Source: Nitrospirota bacterium
GTDB taxonomy: Bacteria; Nitrospirota; Thermodesulfovibrionia; Thermodesulfovibrionales; Dissulfurispiraceae
Assembly (NCBI GenBank): GCA_016212685.1
Contig: JACREW010000057.1
Location: 1 to 18,156, forward strand
Direction of reading: 5' to 3'
Length of the DNA stretch: 18,156 bases
Made by a program: the position numbers and the translations under genes
The notes under the pieces: model-generated
What the model was told of the DNA's origin: nothing
Database searches by the model: none
The model's input: only the letters and a program-made list of their open reading frames with translations
In this document: one piece after another, positions 1 to 6,704 of the stretch
Numbering within the stretch: the stretch's first letter is position 1
Layout: each line of letters starts with the position of its first letter

Positions 1-61
1 ATGATACGGCAAGCAGTAAAACGAATAAAAAGTAACGTTCCCTGCTTTCTGTTCTTTTCAT
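1..61 (-). CDS. 5' end of an exported or membrane protein (partial)
   Basis: The first 20 codons of a minus-strand gene that runs off the left edge of the window. Reading starts at an ATG at 61-59 and gives MKRTESRERYFLFVLLAVS. This is a positively charged stretch followed by a hydrophobic run, as in a signal peptide or first membrane segment. A GGGAG Shine-Dalgarno lies about 7 nt upstream of the start. An ATG slightly upstream is closed at once by a TGA, so it is not the start. The gene begins 11 nt after the stop of the TPR/barrel gene and is probably its operon partner. The family cannot be told from so few residues. Confidence 0.6.
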   Translation of the reverse strand, partial: MKRTESRERYFLFVLLLAVS

Positions 62-72
62 GTCATGCTCCC

Positions 73-1629
73 TTAAAACCTGTATTCAACAGTCAATGAA
101 TAGACATTCTTCCTGTACTCATAGACGGAGATATTCGAAAGAGTATGCCCATATGCATATCCCAGGCTTATGTCCATCGGTTTGAGAATATTATACGTCA
201 ATGTTGTCTGAACGGTATAGCTATCATCCTTCCTCGTATTCCTCGGAATTTTTTTGTAGACGGAATGCACATTATGATAGTTCTGCCGGTACCACTCACC
301 ATACACGTTGAACTTAAGTTTGTTATCGACGAAAGGATATAAAACTCCAGCGGATAACTTAGTGCCGGTGTAATCCCAGTTCCAGCCGTCTGCGTCGTTT
401 ATCTCTCCCTCAGCCTTGACATTTAACAGCCCATGTCCTTCTTTAAACGTGTATATATAACCGATCCCTAACGCGAAATTGTCGGCGTCCCTGTCTTCGG
501 CCCTATTGAGATATGAGCCGTATTTCCTTTTATTATAATCCCACGCATATTCGTCCCTTCTGTATTTGAAATAAGCCTGCCCCAGGTTATTGCCTTTAAT
601 CAGGAAGGTAAAAGACGGATTAACAGTAAACGAGTCTTTGTATTTGAGGTAATCAACCTCGGTAAGAGAATACGACAACAAGAGGCTTGTGATAGTCGTT
701 TCGGTATTATAGGACGGCATAAGGGAAACGGTATGGCCGACAGTATCCTGACTGAATACCTTCTCCGGCGGGTCTTTCTTGAGATAATTTTTTTCATGGT
801 GTTTGGTAATATCGAGGGAATATGATGCCTTTATATTCCATTGTCCCTTCGAATATATAGTGTATTCTCCGAGCAGAGAATATGTTCTCTTCCAATCCTC
901 TTGCTTAGTTATATCGACAAGATTTTGGTCCATTGGATTTGCCAGCACATTGTCATCGTAATGGATGCCTACCTTAAGTATAATTCTGTAAGGCGGCGGG
1001 ATTTTTTCTATAGCCTCGAGATAATCTTTTGAAAACAATGCCCAGTCGGAAGTAGGATCAACGGTTATAAGTCCTTTAAAAATAGTTCCTGCTTTTTTAA
1101 ACTCCCTTTCCTGCACATAGGCGGAGGCTATCTGGAAATCGGCCTGTTGAGCTAAGGATTTGTCGAGTTCCTTAGCTTTGTTAAATGCCGCGATCGCTTC
1201 TGCGCTTCTTTTCAGTTTAAGAAGAATCAGTCCTTTAAGGTAGTTTGATTGAGGGAGTCTGATTTTTTCTTTTATAGCCGTATTGGTAACAGCCAACGCC
1301 TCTTCATAATTTCCCATGCCGAAAAGCACATCGGCAAGCATAAATTTTACGTCTGCCGCTTTCGGATCGAGTCTAAGGGTCTCTTTGAAAAATTTTACTG
1401 CTTCCGAAAAATTCTGAATTTCCCGATGCGTGAGGCCGAGATAAGACGTTATGCGGGGATCATCCGATTTTTCTTTATGCGCCTTTTCAAAAAATACAAG
1501 CGCTTCTTCATAGTTTTCAGCCTTGAATTCCGCAATCCCTTTTTCAAAGAGCGCGTCGCCGGAGGCCAAAAGTACGGCAGGCGCCGCTAAAAATAAAAAT
1601 GCTAATATGATGAATAGCGATTTTGACAT
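73..1629 (-). CDS. TPR-domain outer-membrane beta-barrel protein (Slam-like architecture)
   Basis: A 518-residue protein. Residues 1-23 are a signal peptide with a hydrophobic core and an LLASG end. About residues 25-215 are tetratricopeptide repeats (GLTHREIQNFSEAVKFFKET and similar, with the A/Y/P pattern of TPR helices). From the PPPYRI segment near 213 to the end the sequence is rich in alternating aromatic and polar residues (YSLTEVDYL, AYFKYRRDEYAW, LSLGYAYG-like strands) and closes with VEYRF. A terminal Phe is typical of outer-membrane barrels. The periplasmic TPR plus C-terminal barrel order is that of Slam (surface lipoprotein assembly modulator, DUF560) proteins, but I cannot prove membership; a generic surface or export barrel is equally possible. 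An in-frame TAA lies just upstream of the ATG, so the start is firm. The only strong Shine-Dalgarno is unusually far away (22 nt). Confidence 0.8.
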   Translation of the reverse strand: MSKSLFIILAFLFLAAPAVLLASGDALFEKGIAEFKAENYEEALVFFEKAHKEKSDDPRITSYLGLTHREIQNFSEAVKFFKETLRLDPKAADVKFMLADVLFGMGNYEEALAVTNTAIKEKIRLPQSNYLKGLILLKLKRSAEAIAAFNKAKELDKSLAQQADFQIASAYVQEREFKKAGTIFKGLITVDPTSDWALFSKDYLEAIEKIPPPYRIILKVGIHYDDNVLANPMDQNLVDITKQEDWKRTYSLLGEYTIYSKGQWNIKASYSLDITKHHEKNYLKKDPPEKVFSQDTVGHTVSLMPSYNTETTITSLLLSYSLTEVDYLKYKDSFTVNPSFTFLIKGNNLGQAYFKYRRDEYAWDYNKRKYGSYLNRAEDRDADNFALGIGYIYTFKEGHGLLNVKAEGEINDADGWNWDYTGTKLSAGVLYPFVDNKLKFNVYGEWYRQNYHNVHSVYKKIPRNTRKDDSYTVQTTLTYNILKPMDISLGYAYGHTLSNISVYEYRKNVYSLTVEYRF

Positions 1630-1651
1630 CTCTAAATCTTAATTAGAAATA

Positions 1652-1660
1652 CCTCCTCCT
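1652..1660 (-). promoter_or_regulatory. Distant Shine-Dalgarno (AGGAGGAGG) of the TPR gene with a bridging hairpin
   Basis: The minus strand carries AGGAGGAGG, a near-perfect Shine-Dalgarno, but 22 nt before the ATG at 1629; 5-9 nt is usual. The spacer contains TCTAA-TTAAGAT-TTAGA, a 5-bp A/U-rich hairpin. If it forms, the effective distance falls to about 5 nt. The hairpin is weak, so this is an inference. Confidence 0.4.
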
Positions 1661-1666
1661 AAAAAA

Positions 1667-1698
1667 TTGATTAATTCTAACACAATTTATGCTAAAAT
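1667..1698 (+). promoter_or_regulatory. Promoter of the MBL-fold hydrolase
   Basis: A TGCTAAAAT extended -10 at 1690-1698. A TTGATT -35-like hexamer at 1667-1672 lies 20 bp upstream, longer than ideal. The inferred start is near 1705, ahead of the GGAG ribosome site at 1721. The divergent promoter's -10 lies between these two elements, so both promoters probably cannot be occupied at once. Confidence 0.45.
1674..1682 (-). promoter_or_regulatory. Extended -10 promoter of the TPR/barrel gene
   Basis: The minus strand reads TGTTAGAAT, a TGn-extended -10 with TAGAAT (5/6 to TATAAT). The best -35 at 17-bp spacing is a poor TTTAAT (1702-1697). Transcription would start near 1667 and give a leader of about 38 nt. 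Confidence 0.45.
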
Positions 1699-1732
1699 TA
1701 AACCACATGCCGAAGAAATTGGAGATAGCCAT

Positions 1733-2500
1733 ATGAAGATCAAAGTGCTTGGATGTTCAGGAGCGGAATTTCCCGGACACAACCCGCCGGCTTTTCTGCT
1801 CGACGATGACATCGTATTCGACGCCGGAAGCCTTACAAGCACGCTCGGCGAGCCGGAGCAGGCAAAACTGAAGAACATCTTTATTACCCATGCCCATCTC
1901 GACCACATAAGAGGCATTTCTTTTCTTGCCGATAATATTATAGTTGCGAAAAGAAAACAGAGGGTGAATATCATAAGTATTCCATCCGTTATTAACACCA
2001 TAAAGAAGAACCTTCTAAACGACTCGCTCTGGCCGGATTTTACGATGATTCCGGATTATGAGAATGCCGTCCTGAGATATAAGGCGGTGAAGGCCGGAAG
2101 TTCGTTAAGAATAGGCGATTACAATATCGCCCTCCATAAGGTGAATCACTCTGTCCCCGCTGTAGGTTATCTGGTTGAAGACGGCAATGACAAAAGATTC
2201 TTTTATACGGGCGATACCGGGCCTACCGGTTCCACATGGGAGAAGATGGGGGACAGGAAACTGAACTGCCTGATAATCGAAACGTCATTCCCGAATAAAA
2301 TGCGGGATCTGGCCGTATTGACGGGACACCTTACGCCGCAGTTGTTGAAAGAGGAAATTATGAAGATAAAACAGATGCCGGAGCATATATATATTACCCA
2401 TCCGAAACCGCAGCACTTAAAGGTTATTAAGGCGGAACTCGAAAGGCTTAAGATCAAAAACCTTAAATTATTGAAAGACGGCGATCTTATCAGGATATAA
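1733..2500 (+). CDS. Metallo-beta-lactamase-fold hydrolase (class II cyclic-nucleotide phosphodiesterase-like)
   Basis: A 255-residue cytoplasmic metal-dependent hydrolase. The N-terminus MKIKVLGCSGAE is the usual first strand of the fold. The zinc motif HAHLDH is at residues 53-58, followed by TGDTG near 160 and a late ITHPKPQH histidine segment. An Asp in DAGS (about 30-33) also fits. The HAHLDHIRGISFLADN stretch resembles class II 3',5'-cyclic-nucleotide phosphodiesterases (PF02112), so cAMP or a related cyclic nucleotide is a possible substrate, but the family is broad. The frame is open further upstream to 1667; the ATG at 1733 is chosen because GGAG at 1721-1724 lies 8 nt before it and the fold starts there. 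The 3' end overlaps ribE on the other strand by 11 nt. Confidence 0.85.
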   Translation: MKIKVLGCSGAEFPGHNPPAFLLDDDIVFDAGSLTSTLGEPEQAKLKNIFITHAHLDHIRGISFLADNIIVAKRKQRVNIISIPSVINTIKKNLLNDSLWPDFTMIPDYENAVLRYKAVKAGSSLRIGDYNIALHKVNHSVPAVGYLVEDGNDKRFFYTGDTGPTGSTWEKMGDRKLNCLIIETSFPNKMRDLAVLTGHLTPQLLKEEIMKIKQMPEHIYITHPKPQHLKVIKAELERLKIKNLKLLKDGDLIRI

Positions 2501-2513
2501 AGCCTGATTTTTT
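2489..2513 (+). terminator. Intrinsic terminator of the MBL hydrolase, inside the ribE 3' end
   Basis: ATCAGG (2489-2494), an 8-nt loop, CCTGAT (2503-2508), then T5. The stop codon of the hydrolase (2498-2500) is in the loop. The same bases encode the last residues (GFIS) and stop of ribE on the minus strand. The stem is only 6 bp, so efficiency may be modest. Confidence 0.55.
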
Positions 2514-3158
2514 GAGCGCAGATAAGAGTTCGGAATCCTTTTCTTCTGCTGACTGCTGACCGCTGACCGCTGACTGCAGAAATTTCGCCACGTATTTCCC
2601 TAAAATATCAGGCTCGAGGTTGACGGTATCGCCTATGTTTTTAAAGCCTATGGTCGTCATCGCTGCGGTATGCGGTATAATTACTACGCTGAAGGCGTCA
2701 TTTAAGACATCAACTACCGTCAGGCTTATGCCGTCCACGGCAACAGAGCCTTTTTCGATGAGAAATTTCAGCACGCTGCCCGGAGCTTCTATTTCTATCT
2801 TGACGGCATTGCCGATAGCCGTCTTGTTTTTTATTTTACCAAAGTCTTCGACATGCCCGGTAACGAAATGTCCTCCTAATTTTGAATCAGGCTTCAGCGA
2901 AGGCTCGATATTGACCTTATCGCCTCTTTTGAGATTGCCCAGGTTTGTGCTTTGCAGCGTTTCATAAGAGACGTCGAAAAAGAGTTCGGACAGAGTTCGG
3001 AGTTCAACTACAGTAAGACAAACACCGTTCACAGCAATGCTGTCGCCTATATCCGCATCCTTTATAACCTCTTTACATTTAATCGACAGCCGCGCGCTGC
3101 CGGTCCCTTTTTCTACCGCCGCAACTTTTCCTAATTCCACTATCAGCCCCGTAAACAT
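2490..3158 (-). CDS. ribE: Riboflavin synthase, alpha subunit
   Basis: A 222-residue enzyme that dismutates two 6,7-dimethyl-8-ribityllumazine molecules into riboflavin plus the pyrimidine precursor. It begins with the diagnostic MFTGLIVELG. There are two lumazine-binding barrel repeats: residues 1 to about 97 (NGVCLTV, Cys47) and about 98-190 (GGHFVTGHVEDFG, then DGISLTVV), followed by a C-terminal helix. Upstream codons are open, but MFTGLI is the invariant start. That ATG overlaps the lepB stop by one base (TAATG), so translation is coupled. Oddities: residues 195-204 come from a 7-bp tandem repeat, and residues about 53-60 from an 11-bp repeat where family members have a short turn. ribD, ribBA and ribH are not nearby. 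Confidence 0.95.
   Translation of the reverse strand: MFTGLIVELGKVAAVEKGTGSARLSIKCKEVIKDADIGDSIAVNGVCLTVVELRTLSELFFDVSYETLQSTNLGNLKRGDKVNIEPSLKPDSKLGGHFVTGHVEDFGKIKNKTAIGNAVKIEIEAPGSVLKFLIEKGSVAVDGISLTVVDVLNDAFSVVIIPHTAAMTTIGFKNIGDTVNLEPDILGKYVAKFLQSAVSGQQSAEEKDSELLSALKKSGFIS
2547..2574. repeat. Heptamer tandem repeat (YGCTGAC x4) inside ribE
   Basis: Four contiguous 7-bp units, TGCTGAC TGCTGAC CGCTGAC CGCTGAC. They encode the SAVSGQQSA linker between the core and the C-terminal tail of riboflavin synthase. Seven is not a multiple of three, so gain or loss of one unit would shift the frame of the last ~20 residues. Confidence 0.8.
2981..3001. repeat. 11-bp direct repeat (AGAGTTCGGAC / AGAGTTCGGAG) inside ribE
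   Basis: Two adjacent copies of AGAGTTCGGAN, encoding RTLSEL on the minus strand. A third AGAGTTCGGA is at 2525-2534 in the same gene. It sits in a loop between conserved strands (CLTVV and FDVS). Confidence 0.65.
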
Positions 3159-3778
3159 TAACGCACCAGCTTTCCTATCCTTCCCAGTCTCGGCATCTTC
3201 TTTATGCCGTCCCACGACCAGTATATGATAAACGCCTTGCCCCTCAATTCTTTCATATCGACATATCCCCAGTATCTGCTGTCGTAACTCTGGTCGCGAT
3301 TGTCTCCCATTACAAAGACCTTATTTTTCGGCACAAGATAGGGGCCGAAATTATCCCTCGGCTCCATGCCGCCCATGCGCGTGGAGTTGTCGGTATGCTG
3401 CGCGTACGGCTCGCTTACCGGTTTTCCGTTTACAAGAACTCTTTTGTCCTTCGACTCGATCATGTCCCCTTCAACGGCGATGACCCTTTTTATGAAATCC
3501 CTGCCCGGGTCTTCAGGATATTTGAACACAATAATGTCTTCGCGCTGGGGTTTTTTGAATCCGGGCATGCGGAATATCGTAATATTGGTAAACGGAATAT
3601 CGATAGGAGTGCCATAGATAAATTTGTTTACGAGTATGTGGTCTCCGATCAGAAGGGTCTGAAGCATCGAGCCGGAAGGTATCTTGAATGCCTGAACAAC
3701 AAACGACCTGATGATGAGGGCGAGCATCAATGCGATACCTATAGCTTTTATGTACTCCCATAGTTTACTTTGTTTCAT
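3158..3778 (-). CDS. lepB: Signal peptidase I
   Basis: A 206-residue inner-membrane serine protease that cleaves signal peptides of Sec/Tat-exported proteins on the periplasmic side. There is one N-terminal membrane segment (residues about 12-31). Box B is PSGSM with the nucleophile Ser37. Box D is FIKRVIA with the general base Lys97. Box E is GDNRDQSYDSR. All catalytic boxes are intact, and the length suits the short single-anchor bacterial type. It follows lepA by 7 nt, and its ribosome site AAGGAG is formed by the last lepA codons. Its stop overlaps the ribE start. The lepA-lepB pairing is classical and links a translation factor to the export machinery. Confidence 0.96.
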   Translation of the reverse strand: MKQSKLWEYIKAIGIALMLALIIRSFVVQAFKIPSGSMLQTLLIGDHILVNKFIYGTPIDIPFTNITIFRMPGFKKPQREDIIVFKYPEDPGRDFIKRVIAVEGDMIESKDKRVLVNGKPVSEPYAQHTDNSTRMGGMEPRDNFGPYLVPKNKVFVMGDNRDQSYDSRYWGYVDMKELRGKAFIIYWSWDGIKKMPRLGRIGKLVR

Positions 3779-3785
3779 CTCGTTC

Positions 3786-5591
3786 TCACTCCTTCACCTG
3801 CAAAACCGACAGGAACGCCTCCTGCGGTATCTCCAGCTTTCCTATCTGTTTCATTCTCTTTTTACCTTCCTTCTGTTTCTCGAGAAGCTTCCTCTTTCTC
3901 GTAATATCCCCTCCGTAACACTTTGCGAGGACATTTTTTCTGAGGGCCTTTATGCTCTCCCGCGCAATAACCTTTCCGCCGATGGCAGCCTGAATCGCTA
4001 TCTCGAATAACTGCCTCGGTATTACTTGGCGCAGTTTTTCGGCAATCTGCCTGCCCTTATAATACGCCTTGTCCTTGTGGACAATCAAGGAAAGCGCATC
4101 CACAGTTTCTCCGTTAAGCAGGATGTCGAGTTTGACAAGACTCGATTCCTTATAGCCGAGGAACTCATAGTCCATAGACGCATAGCCTATTGAAACCGAT
4201 TTGAGCCGGTCGTAAAAATCCCACAGTATCTCGTTCAGAGGCAATTCATAGGTAACCATAATCCTGTCCTGACTTATGTACGAAAAATCCTTTTGTACGC
4301 CGCGCTTTTCCTGACAGAGTTCGAGTATCTGGCCGACATACGTTTGCGGCACAAATACCGCCACTTTCACGTACGGCTCTTCTATTTTGAGATACCTGTC
4401 CGGCAGGCTGCTCGGATTGTCCACAGACACTTCGACGTCTTTCATATCCGTTACCCTGTATATGACCGTAGGCGCGGTGCTTATCAGGGAAAGCTCGAAC
4501 TCCCTCTCGAGCCTCTCTTTGATTATTTCCATATGAAGCAGTCCTAAAAAACCGCATCTAAAGCCGAATCCGAGGGCGGTTGAGGTTTCGGGCTCGAAAC
4601 TGAAAGACGAGTCGGTGAGCCTCAATTTTTCGAGGGCGTTCTTTAAGTCTTCGTATTGGTGCGTCTCTACTGGATAAAGTCCGCAGAAGACCATAGGTTT
4701 TATTTCTTTATATCCGGACAATTGCTTGTCGGCAGGGTTGTCGGAGTTTGTTATAGTGTCTCCTATTTTCGTATCGCCTACAGTTTTTATGCCTGCAATA
4801 ACATAGCCGACCTCGCCGGCAGCGAGCTGCGGCGCGTCCGTCATTTTCGGCGTGAAAAAGCCGACCTTTGAGACCTCATAGTCCTTTCCGGTCGCCATAA
4901 ATCTTATCTTCATGCCGACGCGTATTGTCCCCTCAAAAATTCTGACGAGGACAATCACGCCCTGATAATTGTCGAACCACGAGTCGAAGATCAATGCCTT
5001 TAATCGAGCTTCATCTTCGCCCGAAGGGGGCGGTATTTTTTTTACGATGGCCTCCAATATTTCTTTAATGCCTATACCTTCCTTTGCGCTTGCGAGTATG
5101 GCTTCGGAGCAGTCTATGCCGACGGCGTCTTCTATCTGCGCCTTTACCCTTTCGGGCTCTGCGCCGGGCAGGTCTATTTTGTTGATGACAGGTATTATTT
5201 CGTGGTTGTGTTCTACGGCAAGGTAAGTGTTTGCAAGGGTCTGCGCCTCTACCCCCTGCGTTGCATCGACGACCAAAAGGCTTCCTTCGCATGAAGCAAG
5301 GCTCCGCGATACCTCATAAGAAAAGTCCACATGTCCCGGCGTATCGATGAGATTCAACGTGTAATCCTTGCCGTCGTCGGCAGAGTATTTAAGCCGGACG
5401 GCATGTGCTTTAATGGTAATGCCGCGCTCCCTTTCGAGATCCATGGAATCGAGCACCTTCTCCATCATCTCCCGGGAACTCAATGCCCCGGTGAATTCCA
5501 GAAGCCTGTCCGCAAGGGTAGATTTGCCGTGGTCTATGTGAGCTATAATCGAAAAATTTCTTATATTTTCAGTCGGGGGCGTTCCCATCAT
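3786..5591 (-). CDS. lepA: Elongation factor 4 (LepA), translational GTPase
   Basis: A 601-residue ribosome-binding GTPase (EF4) implicated in back-translocation and in 30S assembly. G1 is AHIDHGKST (17-25), switch I RERGITIK (54-61), G3 DTPGHVDF (83-90, catalytic His87) and G4 NKID (137-140). These are followed by EF-G-like domains II, III and V and the LepA-specific C-terminal domain. Length is as expected (about 600). Start choice: GTG at 5600, ATG at 5591 and ATG at 5588 are all in frame. None has a strong ribosome site. 5591 is chosen because family members have only a few residues before IRNFSIIAHIDHGKS. The start overlaps the end of the ROK gene (stop 5588-5590), which implies translational coupling. 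Confidence 0.96.
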   Translation of the reverse strand: MMGTPPTENIRNFSIIAHIDHGKSTLADRLLEFTGALSSREMMEKVLDSMDLERERGITIKAHAVRLKYSADDGKDYTLNLIDTPGHVDFSYEVSRSLASCEGSLLVVDATQGVEAQTLANTYLAVEHNHEIIPVINKIDLPGAEPERVKAQIEDAVGIDCSEAILASAKEGIGIKEILEAIVKKIPPPSGEDEARLKALIFDSWFDNYQGVIVLVRIFEGTIRVGMKIRFMATGKDYEVSKVGFFTPKMTDAPQLAAGEVGYVIAGIKTVGDTKIGDTITNSDNPADKQLSGYKEIKPMVFCGLYPVETHQYEDLKNALEKLRLTDSSFSFEPETSTALGFGFRCGFLGLLHMEIIKERLEREFELSLISTAPTVIYRVTDMKDVEVSVDNPSSLPDRYLKIEEPYVKVAVFVPQTYVGQILELCQEKRGVQKDFSYISQDRIMVTYELPLNEILWDFYDRLKSVSIGYASMDYEFLGYKESSLVKLDILLNGETVDALSLIVHKDKAYYKGRQIAEKLRQVIPRQLFEIAIQAAIGGKVIARESIKALRKNVLAKCYGGDITRKRKLLEKQKEGKKRMKQIGKLEIPQEAFLSVLQVKE

Positions 5592-6532
5592 TCCACACAC
5601 ATTTTACATTCATCAAACACAAGTTTCGCGGCTCCGACAATACCGGCGTTGTCCCCTAAGGAGGAGGGGATAATTTTTACTTTGGCGTAAAGCTCTTTGA
5701 TAGCCCTTTTCGAAGCCTCATGAATCGCCGCTTCGACATAGATATTCCATGCCCCTAAAAGCCCGCCGGTTAGAATAACCGCGTCCGGACTTAAGAGGTT
5801 TATTAAGCCGGCAATGCCGATGCCGAGGTTCTTTCCCGCCTCTCTCACAACGGTCCTCGATAGAGGGTCTCCATCGAGGGCGGCCTTATAAATATCCTCC
5901 GCGTCGATCTTATAAAAATTTCCGTTGTGGTAATCCCTTAAAATGGTGTTGCATCCCTTTTCGATTTCCAAAACGGCGTTTCCTATGATGGCAGTCGCCG
6001 ATGCGTACGATTCGAGGCATCCTACATTTCCGCAGGCGCACGGCTGTCCATTGGCATTTATGCTGATGTGCCCGGCCTCTGCAGCGACCGGCAGCAGCCT
6101 GTTGTTAATTACTATTCCGCTGCCTATGCCCGTGCCTAACGTAAGGATTACGAAATTTTTAAAATCCCTTCCCGCCCCCGCGAACTTTTCTCCATAAGCA
6201 GCGGCATTCGCGTCGTTTTCTACGACTATACACGTTTTATGGCGGCTTCCTATCTCGGATTTCAGGTTCCTGCCTGTGATCCCCTTGATGTTAGGCGACA
6301 TGACAACAACTCCTTCATCCCTGTCGATGATGCCTGCAACAGCAATACCGATACCGCATATCCTTTGCGAATACTTTGAATAGAGGGAATCTACGAGCTT
6401 ATGGACCACCTCGATGGGGGCTGCGCCGGTAGCTTCCTTTATTTTCAGTTCAACAGCGCCGTTGCCGTTAATTACTGCCGCCCTTATATTAGTACCGCCT
6501 ATATCCACGCCTATGGCAACATTATGCGACAT
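5588..6532 (-). CDS. ROK-family sugar kinase (glucokinase-like)
   Basis: A 314-residue protein that probably phosphorylates glucose or another hexose with ATP in the cytoplasm. The phosphate-binding loop DIGGTN is at 10-15, the ENDANAA motif with the likely catalytic base Asp107 at 105-111, the second nucleotide loop LGTGIGSG at 132-139, and EAGH at 152-155. The ROK zinc motif CACGNVGC is at 165-172. There is no N-terminal helix-turn-helix, so this is a kinase, not a ROK repressor. A strong ribosome site (AAGGAGAGGAT) lies directly before the ATG. It is first in the ROK-lepA-lepB-ribE run. The substrate (glucose, N-acetylmannosamine or fructose) cannot be fixed from motifs alone. Confidence 0.9.
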   Translation of the reverse strand: MSHNVAIGVDIGGTNIRAAVINGNGAVELKIKEATGAAPIEVVHKLVDSLYSKYSQRICGIGIAVAGIIDRDEGVVVMSPNIKGITGRNLKSEIGSRHKTCIVVENDANAAAYGEKFAGAGRDFKNFVILTLGTGIGSGIVINNRLLPVAAEAGHISINANGQPCACGNVGCLESYASATAIIGNAVLEIEKGCNTILRDYHNGNFYKIDAEDIYKAALDGDPLSRTVVREAGKNLGIGIAGLINLLSPDAVILTGGLLGAWNIYVEAAIHEASKRAIKELYAKVKIIPSSLGDNAGIVGAAKLVFDECKMCVE

Positions 6533-6584
6533 ATCCTCTCCTTTATGAATGAAGAAAATCGGATGAAATTTTCCGAATCCGTTT

Positions 6585-6590
6585 ATTATA
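6585..6590 (-). promoter_or_regulatory. -10 box (TATAAT) of the ROK-lepA-lepB-ribE operon
   Basis: A consensus TATAAT on the minus strand 52 nt upstream of the ROK start codon. No good -35 is seen at 16-18 bp (TAACAA at 17 bp). It shares the intergenic region with the divergent bamA promoter. Confidence 0.5.
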
Positions 6591-6641
6591 ACCTAATGAG
6601 CTACCTTTTGTTATTTTCAAATTTTTTTTAGATATAAATTG

Positions 6642-6650
6642 TGGTATACT
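6642..6650 (+). promoter_or_regulatory. Extended -10 promoter of the bamA-lpx operon
   Basis: TGGTATACT, a TGn-extended -10, ends 54 nt before the bamA ATG. The -35 region is a T-tract (6622-6629) without a consensus hexamer. No sigma-E-type promoter is evident. Confidence 0.5.
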
Positions 6651-6704
6651 AACCATCGGTTAAAGGGTTGCCTGTGGTCGATGACTCGTAGAGAGGAAAC
6701 AATT

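Noticed and set aside
1249..1590. A 113-codon plus-strand frame over the TPR gene
   Set aside because: Antisense to the TPR repeats; F/R-rich shadow translation with no promoter or ribosome site.
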